Origin: Actinospineispora eucalypti
Lineage (GTDB): Bacteria; Actinomycetota; Actinomycetes; Mycobacteriales; Pseudonocardiaceae
Direction of reading: 5' to 3'
NCBI GenBank assembly: GCA_014208095.1
Contig: JACHMT010000002.1
Location: forward strand, 620,001 to 684,000
Length of the DNA: 64,000 nt
In this document: one piece after another, positions 49,244 to 58,399 of the stretch
Numbering within the stretch: the stretch's first letter is position 1
How the letters are laid out: every line of letters begins with the position of its first letter
The notes under the pieces: generated by a model
What the model saw: only the letters and a program-made list of their open reading frames with translations
Told to the model about the DNA's origin: nothing
Database searches by the model: none
Position numbers and translations under genes: made by a program

Positions 49244-50266
49244 GTGGATACCCGCCAGCTGCCCGACCTTCGGCTGCCGTTCGACACCGCCACCCACCCC
49301 GGCGCCGGGCGGGTCCAGGAACTGACCGAGGCCTGGTGCCGCAAGTTCGGGCTGCTGCGGTCGCCGGACGTGGCGGCCAAGTTCCGGGCGCTGGGCTACG
49401 GCCGCATCATGGCCACCCTCTGCCCGGAAGCCCCGCTGGCCGGCCTGGCCCTGGTCACCGACTGGAACAGCTTCTTCTTCATCGCCGACGACCAGCAGAA
49501 CATCGCGGTCGACACCGGGCGGACCGGACGCTACGAGTCACTGGTCGCGACCCTGCGACAGGTCATCGCGGGAGCGCCGCCGGCGAATGGCCACCCGCTG
49601 GTCGTCGCGCTGCGCGACCTGCTCAGCCGCACGCTGCCGGACCGCCCCGCCTACTGGGTGGCGCGGCTGCGCCGCAACCTGGACCTGTGGCTGACCGGCC
49701 ACCTGGCCGAGAACGCCTACCGCACCTCGGGGACGGTGCCCACGGTGGCGGACTACGTCCGGGTCCGCCGGGACGCCTGCACCGTACTGCCCACCCTCGA
49801 CCTGGTCGAGATGATCGAAGGCGCCACCGTGCCGGATGCGCTCTACCGGACGCCCCAGTACGAGACCCTGGTCCTGGGCACCGCCGACATCATGTGCTGG
49901 ATCAACGACATCCACTCGCTGCACAAGGAGCAGGGCGACCCGATCAACCTGGTGACCGTGCTGGACCACCACCGGCACCTGGGGGTAGCGGCAGCGATCG
50001 ACGCGGTTGCCGAGCGCATCGCCACCAGGGTGTGGGAGCACCGCACGGCGGCCCGGGAGCTGCCGGGCACCATGACGCGCCTCGGCATCTCGCCCGCCGA
50101 CCAGGTGCCGATCATGCGGTGCGTGCGGGACCAGCAGTCCTGGGCGGCCGGCATGGAGACCTGGGACCGCACGGACACCATCCGCTTCGCCGACACCGAG
50201 ATGCCCGGCCCCGGCGGCACCGCGTCCTACGTGGAGGACCTGCTCGACGAAGGCGTGTCCCCATGA
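49244..50266 (+). CDS. Class I terpene synthase (sesquiterpene-type)
   Basis: A 340-residue terpene cyclase. The first metal motif is Asp82-Asp83-Gln-Gln-Asn86 (DDQQN), lacking the usual final Asp/Glu. The second is NDIHSLHKE (Asn221, Ser225, Glu229), intact. An Arg near 175 would sense diphosphate. It would ionise a prenyl diphosphate, most likely farnesyl diphosphate given its size and flanking P450s, and cyclise it; geranyl diphosphate cannot be excluded. The GTG start at 49244 is four bases after the first P450 stop, and the ATGA overlaps the second P450. The product is unknown. Confidence 0.92.
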   Translation: MDTRQLPDLRLPFDTATHPGAGRVQELTEAWCRKFGLLRSPDVAAKFRALGYGRIMATLCPEAPLAGLALVTDWNSFFFIADDQQNIAVDTGRTGRYESLVATLRQVIAGAPPANGHPLVVALRDLLSRTLPDRPAYWVARLRRNLDLWLTGHLAENAYRTSGTVPTVADYVRVRRDACTVLPTLDLVEMIEGATVPDALYRTPQYETLVLGTADIMCWINDIHSLHKEQGDPINLVTVLDHHRHLGVAAAIDAVAERIATRVWEHRTAARELPGTMTRLGISPADQVPIMRCVRDQQSWAAGMETWDRTDTIRFADTEMPGPGGTASYVEDLLDEGVSP

Positions 50267-51600
50267 CCATGCTCATGACCGGCAAAGCCCCCACCGCGCC
50301 GGGGGATCTCCCGCTGCTCGGGCATTCGTTGGCACTGCTGCGCCGCGACCGCATCGAGTACCTCGGCGGCCTGCGGTCCATCGGCGACATCGTGCGGATC
50401 CGGATCGGCACCCGGCCGTTCTTCGTGCTCAACTCCCCCGACCTGGTGCGCACCGTGATGCTCGAGGAGTCGAAGAGCTTCGACCGGGGACGCATCTTCG
50501 AAAAGGCGCGGCCCTACGTGGGCAACGGCCTGATCACCGCCGCCGGCACCGAGCACAAGCGGCAACGCCGCATGGTCCAGCCGGTCTTCCACCGCGGCCA
50601 GGTCGAACGCTCCGTGCGTGTCATGGGTGAAGTCGTGCGCGAGCACGCCGAGGCTTGGCCCGCCGGAAGCGCGGTGGAGATGGGCCGCGAGATGCACCTC
50701 CTGGCCAGCGAGATCATCGGCCGGACGATGTTCCGGTCGCCGGAGGCGCGCGAGGTCATCCAGCTGACCCGCGACGAGCTTCCGGCGCTGCTGCGGGGGC
50801 TTGGTCAACGCACCCTGCTCCCGGATGCCCTGGCCCGCCTCCCCAACCCGGTCATCCGCCGCTTCGACGCCGCCTGCGCCAACCTCCGCGAGGCGGCGGC
50901 GCGGCTGGTGGCGACCTACCGCAGCGACCAGGAGGACCTCGGCGACTTCGTGTCGATCCTGATGGGCGCCCACGACGCCCGGACCGGGAGCACGCTGACC
51001 GACACCGAGATCCGGGATCAGATCATGACCCTGTTGATCTCCGGCATCGAGACGCCGGCGACCGTGCTGACCTGGGTGATGTACCAGCTGGCCGGCCAAC
51101 CCGAACTACAGGGTCGCCTCCGCCAGGAGGTCGACAAGGTCGGCCTGCCCTTCGAGCCGGCCGACCTGCCCGCCCTGCGCCTCACCGAGGCGGTCGTCCA
51201 GGAGGGCCTGCGCCTGCACCACCCGCTGTGGCTGCTCATGCGGCGGGCGGTCAGCCCGGTGACCCTCGGCGGCGTGCGCATCGCGGCGGGCAGCGAGGTC
51301 ATCTACAGCCCGGTCGCCCTGCACCGCGACCCCGCCGTCTTCCCCGACCCGCTGCGGTTCGACCCGGACCGCTGGCTCGACGCGACCCCGCGGATGCGGC
51401 GGTCCTTCATCCCCTTCGGCCTGGGCGGCCGCCAGTGCATCGGCGACGGGTTCGGCATGACCCAGATGATGCTGACCGTCGCCGGCATAGTCGCCGGACG
51501 CCACCTCTCCCTGCCGCCCGGCTTCCGCCCCAGAACCGTGATCAGCGGCATCATGCACCTGGCCCGCTTACCCATGATCGTGGACGGCCGGGGCGACTAG
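50263..51600 (+). CDS. Second cytochrome P450 of the terpene cluster
   Basis: A 445-residue P450: I-helix LISGIETPATVL (Glu-Thr pair kept, unlike the first P450), ExxR in QEGLRLHHP, PDPLRFDPDRW and haem loop FGLGGRQCIGDG (Cys about 391). It starts with an ATGA overlap on the terpene synthase stop, so the two are coupled. It would oxidise the cyclised terpene, possibly after the first P450. Only distant resemblance to the P450 upstream. No ferredoxin or reductase gene is in the cluster. Confidence 0.93.
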   Translation: MTMLMTGKAPTAPGDLPLLGHSLALLRRDRIEYLGGLRSIGDIVRIRIGTRPFFVLNSPDLVRTVMLEESKSFDRGRIFEKARPYVGNGLITAAGTEHKRQRRMVQPVFHRGQVERSVRVMGEVVREHAEAWPAGSAVEMGREMHLLASEIIGRTMFRSPEAREVIQLTRDELPALLRGLGQRTLLPDALARLPNPVIRRFDAACANLREAAARLVATYRSDQEDLGDFVSILMGAHDARTGSTLTDTEIRDQIMTLLISGIETPATVLTWVMYQLAGQPELQGRLRQEVDKVGLPFEPADLPALRLTEAVVQEGLRLHHPLWLLMRRAVSPVTLGGVRIAAGSEVIYSPVALHRDPAVFPDPLRFDPDRWLDATPRMRRSFIPFGLGGRQCIGDGFGMTQMMLTVAGIVAGRHLSLPPGFRPRTVISGIMHLARLPMIVDGRGD

Positions 51601-53021
51601 GGTGCGCCGGTTGTGCCCTCCAGCTCGGCGAGCGCCTGGCCGGTGTAGACGGCGAGGCGTTGGAGGTGCGGGATGGCGTCCCGGTCGCCGACGAAGCCGA
51701 AGTTGAGGGTGTCGGCGTAGCTCATCATCGTGACGTTCAGCGCCGCCCCGTGCACCGGGATCGACACCGGGTACATCGCCTGCAGCTCGCTGCCCCGGAA
51801 GTAGTACGGCTCCCGGGGGCCGGGCACGTTGCTCACGATGACGTTGAACGCGAGCGGGATGGGCGAGGGCAGCTTGGCGTAGGAGAGGCCGACCTGTACG
51901 CCGGCCGGCGAGAGCAGCGCCGCGCTGTACGCGGTGATGGCGTCCTGCGACATGCCCTCCAGCTGCGCCTTGCCGGTGCGGGTCGACGCGGCCACCGCGG
52001 CCAGCCGGGCGACCGGGTCGGCGATGTCGGTGCCGAGGCTGGCCAGGATCGCGCCGACCGCGTTCCCGCCGCCGGCATCGCCCTTGGGGCGGATGTTGAC
52101 CGGGACGAACGCGATCAGCGGCTGCTCCGGCAGCTCACCGAGTTCCAGCAGGAACCGGCGCAGGCTGCCACCCACGATGGTCAGGCAGAGGTCGTTGACC
52201 GTGGCGCCGTGCCGCCGGCCCAGCGACTTGATCTCCGACAGCGAGAACTGCTGGGTGGCGAACCGCCGGTTGCGGCCGATCCGGCGGTTGAGGATCGTGG
52301 CCGGCGCCTGGACCGGGCCGACCAGGTGCTCGGTCTCGTCGGTGCGCCGGATGTGCTGGCTGACCGCGTTGCCCACCTGGTACGCGGCCGAGGCGGCGGT
52401 GCGGATACCCCGGCCGATCTCGCTGATGCGGTCGAGGGTCTCGCTGAGGACCGAGGTGGGCTCGCTGGAACGCGGGGCCCGTTCGGCCGGCGGCACCGCG
52501 AACATCAGCGGCGTCTGCCGGTCGTCGGGGTCGGTCGACAGGCTGCGCTGGATCAGCTTCATGCCGGTGTAGCCGTCCACCAGGGCGTGGTGCAGCTTCG
52601 TGTAGATGGCGAAGCCGCCGTCTTGCATGCCCTCGATGAGGTGCATCTCCCAGGGCGGGCGGCTGAGGTCGAGCGGGTTGCTGTGCAGCCGGGAGACCAG
52701 GATGCCCAGCTCCCGCTCGTCGCCGGGGCTGGGCAACGCGGACCGGCGCAGGTGGTAGTCCAGGTCGAAGTCCTCGTCCAGGATCCACGCCTGCAGCGGC
52801 GTCGTGAGCGCGGCCGGGTGGCGCAGCTTGCGGTTCCACGGCCCGAAGACCACGGGCTCCCGGCGTACCTGCTCGACCAGCGCCCGCAGGTCGTCCGCCG
52901 CACCGGGTGACGGCGCGAACCGCAGCAGGCTGGCGACGTGCATCATCGTGCTCGGCGTCTCGCCGTAGAGGAACACGGAGTCGAGCAGGCTGATGCGACG
53001 CGGCTTCGACTGTTCACTCAT
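51597..53021 (-). CDS. WS/DGAT-family acyltransferase
   Basis: A 474-residue WS/DGAT protein: N-terminal ISLLDSVFLYGE, catalytic HHALVDG (about 145-151), NDLCLTIVGGSLRR and SNVPGPREPYYFRG. It would esterify an alcohol with an acyl-CoA, for storage lipid or to protect an oxidised terpenoid or sterol. It overlaps the terpene P450 end by 4 bases on the opposite strand. It is the last gene of the minus-strand unit P450 (54764), GMC oxidase, WS/DGAT. It has a different N-terminus from the gene at 34122, so the two are separate lineages. Confidence 0.88.
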   Translation of the reverse strand: MSEQSKPRRISLLDSVFLYGETPSTMMHVASLLRFAPSPGAADDLRALVEQVRREPVVFGPWNRKLRHPAALTTPLQAWILDEDFDLDYHLRRSALPSPGDERELGILVSRLHSNPLDLSRPPWEMHLIEGMQDGGFAIYTKLHHALVDGYTGMKLIQRSLSTDPDDRQTPLMFAVPPAERAPRSSEPTSVLSETLDRISEIGRGIRTAASAAYQVGNAVSQHIRRTDETEHLVGPVQAPATILNRRIGRNRRFATQQFSLSEIKSLGRRHGATVNDLCLTIVGGSLRRFLLELGELPEQPLIAFVPVNIRPKGDAGGGNAVGAILASLGTDIADPVARLAAVAASTRTGKAQLEGMSQDAITAYSAALLSPAGVQVGLSYAKLPSPIPLAFNVIVSNVPGPREPYYFRGSELQAMYPVSIPVHGAALNVTMMSYADTLNFGFVGDRDAIPHLQRLAVYTGQALAELEGTTGAP

Positions 53022-53067
53022 GCGGCGGCTCCGATGGCGGTGAAGGGGTCAGGGCGGGCTGGGTGGG

Positions 53068-54753
53068 CTAGATCAACTCGGTGCGCAGCGCGCCGGGCGC
53101 TCCGGCCGGGACCGCCGGGTTGCGCGGGGCCACCGGAGCCACCGGGCGGTAGGCGGCGCCGAGCGCGGGGCGCGGGTCGGTCTCGCCCAGGTTGGGCCAC
53201 AGGGCCATGGCCCGTTCGGCCTGGGCGGTGATGGTGAGCGACGGGTTCACCCCGAGGTTGGCCGAGATCGCCGAACCGTCCGCGACGTGCAGGCCGGGGT
53301 GGCCGTAGACGCGGTGGTAGGGGTCGAGCACGCCGGTCTCCGCGCTGTCCCCGATGGCGCATCCGCCGATGAAGTGCGCGGTCATCGGGATGTTGGCGAT
53401 CTCCCCGAGCGAGCCGCCGGCGATCCCGTCGATCTTCTCCGCCACCCGGCGGGCGGCCTCGTTGCCGGCCGGTATCCAGGTCGGGTTCGGTTCCCCGTGC
53501 CCCCTGCCGGACACCAGGCCGAACCGGCCCAGCCGGCGGCGGCCGGACACCGTGATCGAGTTGTCCAGCGTCTGCATCACCAACAGGATGATGGACCTTT
53601 CCGACCACCGGCGCACGGAGAACCAGCTCAACTGCCGGGGATGGCGGATCAGCTGCGCGAGCCAGCTGAGCACCCGGGGGTAGGGCTTGCCGCCGTCGGT
53701 CAGCGCGGTGGCCAGCAGCCCCATCAGGTTGCTGCCCTTGCCGTAGCGCACCGGCTCGATGTGGGTGTGCTCGTCGGGGTGGAAGGACGACGTGATCGCC
53801 ACGCCGTCGGTGTAGTCGACATCGGTGCGCCTGGCCTTCGCGCCCAGAATGGCCTCGGAGTTGGTCCTGGTCAGCAGGCCGAGCCGGGCCGAGAGGTTGG
53901 GCAGCACCCCGTCGGCCCGCATGCGGTGCAGCAGCTTCTGGGTGTTGTAGGTGCCGGCGGCGACCACCACGTGCTCGGCGGTGAACCGGCGACGGTTGCG
54001 CCGGCGTCGACCCGTCGCATGGGTCCGCACCGCGTAGCCGCCCCCGGGCAGTGGGCGGATCTCGGTGGCGGTGGTGAGCGGATGCACCCGGGCACCGGCC
54101 CGTTCGGCGAGGTACAGGTAGTTGCGGTCCAGGGTGTTCTTGGCGTTGTACCGGCACCCGGTCATGCAGGAACCGCAGGCGATGCAGGTCGACCGCTCCG
54201 GCCCGGCGCCGCCGAAGAACGGGTCCGGCACGGCCGTGCCGGGCGCGGTACCCGGCTCGCCGAAGAGCACCCCGACCGGCGTGGCATGGAACATCTCCCC
54301 CACCCCCATGTCCTCGGCGACCTGGCGGATCACCCGGTCCGGCTCGGTCGTCCGCGGGTTCTCGGTCACCCCCAGCATCCGTTTGGCCTGCTGGTAGAAG
54401 GGGGCCAGCTCGGACCGCCAGTCGGTGATGTGCGCCCACTGCGGGTCGTTGTAGAACGGATCCAGCGGCTCGTAGAGCGTGTTGGCGTAGTTCAGCGACC
54501 CGCCGCCGACCCCGGCGCCGGCCAGGATCACGACATCCCGGAGCAGATGGATGCGCTGCATCCCGTAGCAGCCCAGTGCCGGCGCCCACAGGAAGTTCCG
54601 CACGTCCCAGGAGGTGCGCGGCAGCGTCTCCGGCGTGAACCGGCGGCCCGCCTCGAGCACGCCGACCCGGTAGCCCTTCTCGGTCAGCCGGAGCGCGGTG
54701 ACGCTGCCGCCGAACCCGGAACCGATGACCAGGACGTCATAGTCGAACCACAT
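53068..54753 (-). CDS. GMC-type oxidoreductase (ChoD/cholesterol-oxidase-like)
   Basis: A 561-residue GMC flavoenzyme: FAD site DVLVIGSGFGGSVTAL (6-21), ILAGAGVGGGSLNY, and a C-terminal GGCAIGDSAETGVLDP with GLHVADGSAISANLGVNPSLTI. In the middle CIACGSCMTGCRYNAKN carries four Cys in a ferredoxin-like spacing, a feature of ChoD-type sterol oxidase relatives in mycobacteria. It would oxidise a secondary alcohol of a sterol or terpenoid. It lies 46 bases upstream of the WS/DGAT and 10 bases after the P450. The substrate is inferred. Confidence 0.88.
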   Translation of the reverse strand: MWFDYDVLVIGSGFGGSVTALRLTEKGYRVGVLEAGRRFTPETLPRTSWDVRNFLWAPALGCYGMQRIHLLRDVVILAGAGVGGGSLNYANTLYEPLDPFYNDPQWAHITDWRSELAPFYQQAKRMLGVTENPRTTEPDRVIRQVAEDMGVGEMFHATPVGVLFGEPGTAPGTAVPDPFFGGAGPERSTCIACGSCMTGCRYNAKNTLDRNYLYLAERAGARVHPLTTATEIRPLPGGGYAVRTHATGRRRRNRRRFTAEHVVVAAGTYNTQKLLHRMRADGVLPNLSARLGLLTRTNSEAILGAKARRTDVDYTDGVAITSSFHPDEHTHIEPVRYGKGSNLMGLLATALTDGGKPYPRVLSWLAQLIRHPRQLSWFSVRRWSERSIILLVMQTLDNSITVSGRRRLGRFGLVSGRGHGEPNPTWIPAGNEAARRVAEKIDGIAGGSLGEIANIPMTAHFIGGCAIGDSAETGVLDPYHRVYGHPGLHVADGSAISANLGVNPSLTITAQAERAMALWPNLGETDPRPALGAAYRPVAPVAPRNPAVPAGAPGALRTELI

Positions 54754-54763
54754 GTCGCGCCCC

Positions 54764-56098
54764 TCAGGCCGGGAACGGCCGGCAGGGCATGCGCTTCACC
54801 ACGTGAAAGAAGCTACCCGGCGACAGGACCGGCTCCTCCGCCACGATGTCCGGGCAGCGGCGCATCAGCTCGATGAACAGCGCGCGCAGCTGGAACCGGG
54901 CCAGCTGGTTGCCCAGGCAGTGGTGGATCCCGCCGCCCCCGAAGGAGATGTGCGGGTTCGGGTGCCGCGAGAAGTCCAGCTCGTGCGGCCGCTCGATGGC
55001 CGTGTCGTCCCGGTTGGCCGAGCTGTAGAACATGATCAGCTTGTCGCCCTGGGTGATCTGGACGCCGTCCAGCTCGCAGTCCCGGGCGGCGGTGCGCCGG
55101 AAGGTCATGATCGGCGTCGCCCACCGGACCATCTCCTCGACCGCCGTGTTCACCCGGCCCTCCGGGTCCTCCCGCAGCCAGGCGCGCTGGTCGGGGTGCG
55201 TGGTCAGCGAGCGCAGGCCGTGCGCCAGGGACTGGCGGGTGGTGTCGTTGCCCGCGATGGTCAGCAGCACGAAGAACGAGCCGATCTCGTGGTCGGTCAG
55301 CTTCTCCCCGTCAACCTCGGCCTGGGCGAGCGAGGTGAACAGGTCGTCGGCCGGGTTGGCCCGCCGCTCGGTGACCGTGCGCTGGGAGAGCTCGTGCATG
55401 TAGGTCAGGGAGGTGAGCATCGTGCCGAGCTTTTCCTCGGTCGTACCACCGGAGACCTCGTCGTCGCCCCAGGACATGAACACGGTCATCTCGTGCGAGG
55501 TCTTCTGCCGCTCGCCGTCGGGCACGCCCATCATGTCGTTGAAGTTGTGCATCGGCAGCAACGTGCCGCACTCGGACACCCAGTCCACCCAGCCGTCCGG
55601 CGATGCCTTCGCTTTCTCCAGGAGGTTGTCCACCACCTTGGTGGCGTTCGCGTTGATCCGGTCCTCGATGCGGCGCATCTGCTTCGGGGTGAACGCCACG
55701 GACACCAGCCGGCGCAGCTTCGAGTGGCGCGGCGGGTCCATCGCGATGATCGACTGGGCCGACTCCAGCATCTCGACCGGCAGGTTGTCGCCCACGATCC
55801 CCGGCCCGGAGAGGAAGTCGTCCGGTCGCTTGGTCACCTCGACCAGGTGTCGATGGGTGGTGACCGCCCAGTAGCCGTAGTCGTCCGGGACCGGCAGCAG
55901 GTTGTCCTCCAGCGGCGGCTGCCAGGTGATCGGCCGCTCCCGGCGCAGCACCGCGAAGGTCCGCTCCCGCTCGTCCATCGTGGTCGCCCAGAACTCGCGC
56001 TTGGAAATGTTGATCTCGTCGTACGGGCGGTCCGGATTCCCGCTGGCCTGCCGGGTAAGTCCGGTTCCCTGGCCTTCGAACATGTTCGTGGTGGTCAT
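54764..56098 (-). CDS. Cytochrome P450 (CYP124/125-like)
   Basis: A 444-residue P450: I-helix TIAGNDTTRQS, ExxR in VEEMVRWATP, and haem loop FGGGGIHHCLGNQLAR with the family Cys. This region resembles the mycobacterial CYP124/CYP125/CYP142 lipid and sterol hydroxylases. It is the first gene of the P450-GMC oxidase-WS/DGAT unit. The ATG at 56098 has GGAGGA nine bases upstream. It is divergent from a TetR gene (56379) across a region with several TTGTGCA/TGCACAA elements. A sterol- or terpenoid-oxidation role fits the oxidase next door but is inferred. Confidence 0.92.
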   Translation of the reverse strand: MTTTNMFEGQGTGLTRQASGNPDRPYDEINISKREFWATTMDERERTFAVLRRERPITWQPPLEDNLLPVPDDYGYWAVTTHRHLVEVTKRPDDFLSGPGIVGDNLPVEMLESAQSIIAMDPPRHSKLRRLVSVAFTPKQMRRIEDRINANATKVVDNLLEKAKASPDGWVDWVSECGTLLPMHNFNDMMGVPDGERQKTSHEMTVFMSWGDDEVSGGTTEEKLGTMLTSLTYMHELSQRTVTERRANPADDLFTSLAQAEVDGEKLTDHEIGSFFVLLTIAGNDTTRQSLAHGLRSLTTHPDQRAWLREDPEGRVNTAVEEMVRWATPIMTFRRTAARDCELDGVQITQGDKLIMFYSSANRDDTAIERPHELDFSRHPNPHISFGGGGIHHCLGNQLARFQLRALFIELMRRCPDIVAEEPVLSPGSFFHVVKRMPCRPFPA

Positions 56099-56161
56099 GG
56101 CTGCGTCCTCCTCGTCGAGCGCTCCCCGCCTTGCACAGATGGTCGCATGGTATGTAGTGGA

Positions 56162-56185
56162 TGCACAAGTCTCTGATTTTGTGCA
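56162..56185. promoter_or_regulatory. TGCACAA/TTGTGCA inverted repeat, candidate TetR operator 1
   Basis: TGCACAA (56162-56168) and TTGTGCA (56179-56185) are perfect inverted arms with a 10-base spacer, 64 bases upstream of the P450 start. Related half-sites lie at 56131-56137 (TTGCACA) and 56209-56215 (TTGTGCA). The divergent TetR is the probable binder. Confidence 0.6.
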
Positions 56186-56283
56186 CCATGGACCCGATGC
56201 TTGCGCAATTGTGCATGGCGACCCCGAAACACTGTGACTGCCGTTACACACCTTGTCGCCGTGCGTCACGATCGGCAATGTCC

Positions 56284-56309
56284 GTGCACAACTAGATGAA
56301 TCTGTGCAC
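56284..56309. promoter_or_regulatory. GTGCACA/TGTGCAC inverted repeat, candidate TetR operator 2
   Basis: GTGCACA (56284-56290) and TGTGCAC (56303-56309) are perfect arms with a 12-base spacer, 70 bases upstream of the TetR start. It repeats the core of operator 1 and would allow autoregulation of the TetR gene and repression of the P450 operon. Confidence 0.6.
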
Positions 56310-56378
56310 ACAGGTAACTTCATGCGACATATTGGACACTCGTTGCGCGAGAGCGGGTTCGTGTTCAAGAATCGGCCC

Positions 56379-56963
56379 ATGACGGCTACGTTCACCGAAC
56401 GGGTCCGCGCGCAGCTGCGGGAGGAACTCCTCGACGCCGCCCAGGCGGCGGTGTTTGCCGGCGGGTGGCAGCGGCTGCGCATGCAGGCGATCGCCGATCA
56501 GGTGGGCGTCAGCCGGCGCACCGTCTACAACGAGTTCGGCAACAAGGCCCGGCTCGCCGAGGCGCTCATCCTCCGGGTCACCGAACGCTTTCTCGACGAG
56601 GTCCAGGCCGTGCTCACCAGCGCCCCGGACCTACCGGCCGGGTGGGAGCAGGCCGTGCTCGCCGCGTTGCGCGCGGCGGAGTCCGACCCGCTGCTCGGCA
56701 CCGTGCTCGCGGGGACCGAGGCCGTCGAGTTCCTACCGCTGCTCACCAGCGAGGGAACCGCCGTCATCGACTACGCCACCGAACGCATGACCCTGGCCGC
56801 GCGGCAACGGTGGCCGGAGCTGTCCGAGCGATCCACCCGGCTCGCCGCCGAGGCCACCGTCCGCCTCACGCTCAGCCACATCGTGCGCCCCGGCCCCAGC
56901 CTGGAATCCGCCGCCCGGGACATCGCCGAGCTCACCACCGGCTACCTCGCTCCGGACCACTAG
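56379..56963 (+). CDS. TetR/AcrR family regulator of the P450-oxidase unit
   Basis: A 194-residue TetR protein: N-terminal helix-turn-helix (MQAIADQVGVSRRTVYNEF, about 30-50) and a helical ligand domain with ERMTLAARQRWPELSERSTRLAAEA. The ATG at 56379 is chosen; a longer in-frame start would read the operator region. It diverges from the P450 at 56098, and the inverted repeats between them are its likely target. Its end overlaps the convergent AraC gene by 32 bases. Confidence 0.88.
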   Translation: MTATFTERVRAQLREELLDAAQAAVFAGGWQRLRMQAIADQVGVSRRTVYNEFGNKARLAEALILRVTERFLDEVQAVLTSAPDLPAGWEQAVLAALRAAESDPLLGTVLAGTEAVEFLPLLTSEGTAVIDYATERMTLAARQRWPELSERSTRLAAEATVRLTLSHIVRPGPSLESAARDIAELTTGYLAPDH

Positions 56964-57960
56964 CACGCCGAGCCGCTCGCCAGCCACCGGGCGTGTCCGA
57001 GCACTCCCGTTTGAACGCGCGGATGAACGCGTTGACGTCCCGGTACCCGACCCGGTGCGCCACCTGGGCGACCGACAGGCCCGCGCACCGGGGATCGGCC
57101 AACAACCGGCGAGACCGGCGCAGCCGCTCGATCCGGATGTAGGCGCCGGGGCTCGATCCGGCCTCGGCGAACGCGAGCTGGAGGTAGCGCAGCGACACTC
57201 CCTGGGCGGCCGCCACGGTTTCCGGCGTGAGGTCCGGGTCGGCCAAGCGCTCGCCTACGAACGCCTTGGCCGCCGCCACCACGGCCCGCCGGCCGAGCGG
57301 CGCCGGCCCGGACGTGCTCAGTACGCTCACCGCCAGCTCGACGGCGGTGTGTCCCAGTTCCTCGCGCTCCCGCTCCGACAGTCCTGGCTCGACCGCGACG
57401 ACCTCCGTGGCGAACGCGCGGAAGACCGAGGCCATCGCGCCCCGGGTGCCGCCGGCCTCCAGCCGCCGCCGGGCACTGACCAGTTCACCCGAGGGCACGA
57501 TCCGCCGAGGCGCCTGCAGCACGACCACCCGGTTGGGCCGGTCGAACACCAGCTCGTAGGGGCGTTCGGCGACGTGAACGGACACCGCGCCCGGCGACAC
57601 CGCCGTCTCGCCGCCCTCCTGCCGCACCAGTGCCGGCCCGAGGATGGGGGCCAGCAACAGCACGTCGTCACAGCCGTCGCGGCGTACACCGCGAGCCGTC
57701 CGCACGACCCGCGAGCGGTCCGTACCGACCACCGTCAGCCGGACCGAGTCGCCGAGATCGCATCGGCGCAGCGAGGCCCGGAACGCCTCCCCCGCGTCGC
57801 TGATCGACAGGGAGATGAAGTTGTCCGTGATCAACCGTGCCCAGGTCGACGGGGAGTCCGTGACGACGTCGATGGCAACCACTCCTCGGTGGGCGGAGGC
57901 GGCCAGGGTGCGCGGATTGCCGATGGCCGGTGCGCGAACGGCCGACCACGGCCGGCACAT
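56932..57960 (-). CDS. AraC family regulator
   Basis: A 342-residue regulator with an AraC-binding-like N-terminal domain (about 40-200) and a C-terminal AraC double helix-turn-helix (LRYLQLAFAEAGSSPGAYIRIERL, then SVAQVAHRVGYRDVNAFIRAFKRE). The start is uncertain: an ATG at 57960 is used here, a TTG at 57987 and a GTG at 57882 are alternatives. It overlaps the TetR end by 32 bases tail to tail. The cupin gene (58013) is divergent from it, and may be its target. Confidence 0.8.
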   Translation of the reverse strand: MCRPWSAVRAPAIGNPRTLAASAHRGVVAIDVVTDSPSTWARLITDNFISLSISDAGEAFRASLRRCDLGDSVRLTVVGTDRSRVVRTARGVRRDGCDDVLLLAPILGPALVRQEGGETAVSPGAVSVHVAERPYELVFDRPNRVVVLQAPRRIVPSGELVSARRRLEAGGTRGAMASVFRAFATEVVAVEPGLSEREREELGHTAVELAVSVLSTSGPAPLGRRAVVAAAKAFVGERLADPDLTPETVAAAQGVSLRYLQLAFAEAGSSPGAYIRIERLRRSRRLLADPRCAGLSVAQVAHRVGYRDVNAFIRAFKRECSDTPGGWRAARRASGPERGSRW

Positions 57961-58012
57961 CCGCCTTAGCGTGCCCACGCCCGGCAAACCCCGTCAACCG
58001 TGGAGGCCCACC

Positions 58013-58393
58013 GTGGACACCATGACCCACGTCATCGCCAACAGCTCGGAGGCCGAGTTCGTCCGGTTCGACTACCCCGAGGCCGGCCGGACCGGGAGAA
58101 CCTCGACGTTCGGCGAGATCGCGGTGCTGCGCGACACGTCGTACAACGGGACCCTTTTCGTCACGGCGTTCTGGCGGGTGGGAGCCGCTACCTCGCCGCT
58201 GTACGACTTCCCGCTCGGCGACGAGTCCGGCTACGTCATCCACGGCTCGGCGACGGTCGAGCTTCTGGACAGCGGGCAGGTCGTCCAGCTCAAAGCCGGT
58301 GACCTCTACTCCTTCCGGAAGGGCACCCTGAGCCGCTGGACCTTCCACGAGCCCTTCCAGAAGTTCGTCGTGGTCGCGGACGGCGCGCCCTGA
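58013..58393 (+). CDS. Cupin-domain protein
   Basis: A 126-residue cupin of the DUF861 (EutQ-like) type: a small single-domain beta barrel with PLGDESGYVIHGSATVELL and KAGDLYSFRKGTLSRWTFHEPFQKFV. The metal-binding His set is only partly clear. The start is GTG at 58013, with GGAGG six bases upstream; the ATG nine bases later lacks this. It is divergent from the AraC gene (52 bases). The role is unknown; such cupins often act in small-molecule binding or detoxification. Confidence 0.8.
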   Translation: MDTMTHVIANSSEAEFVRFDYPEAGRTGRTSTFGEIAVLRDTSYNGTLFVTAFWRVGAATSPLYDFPLGDESGYVIHGSATVELLDSGQVVQLKAGDLYSFRKGTLSRWTFHEPFQKFVVVADGAP

Positions 58394-58399
58394 GCCGGG

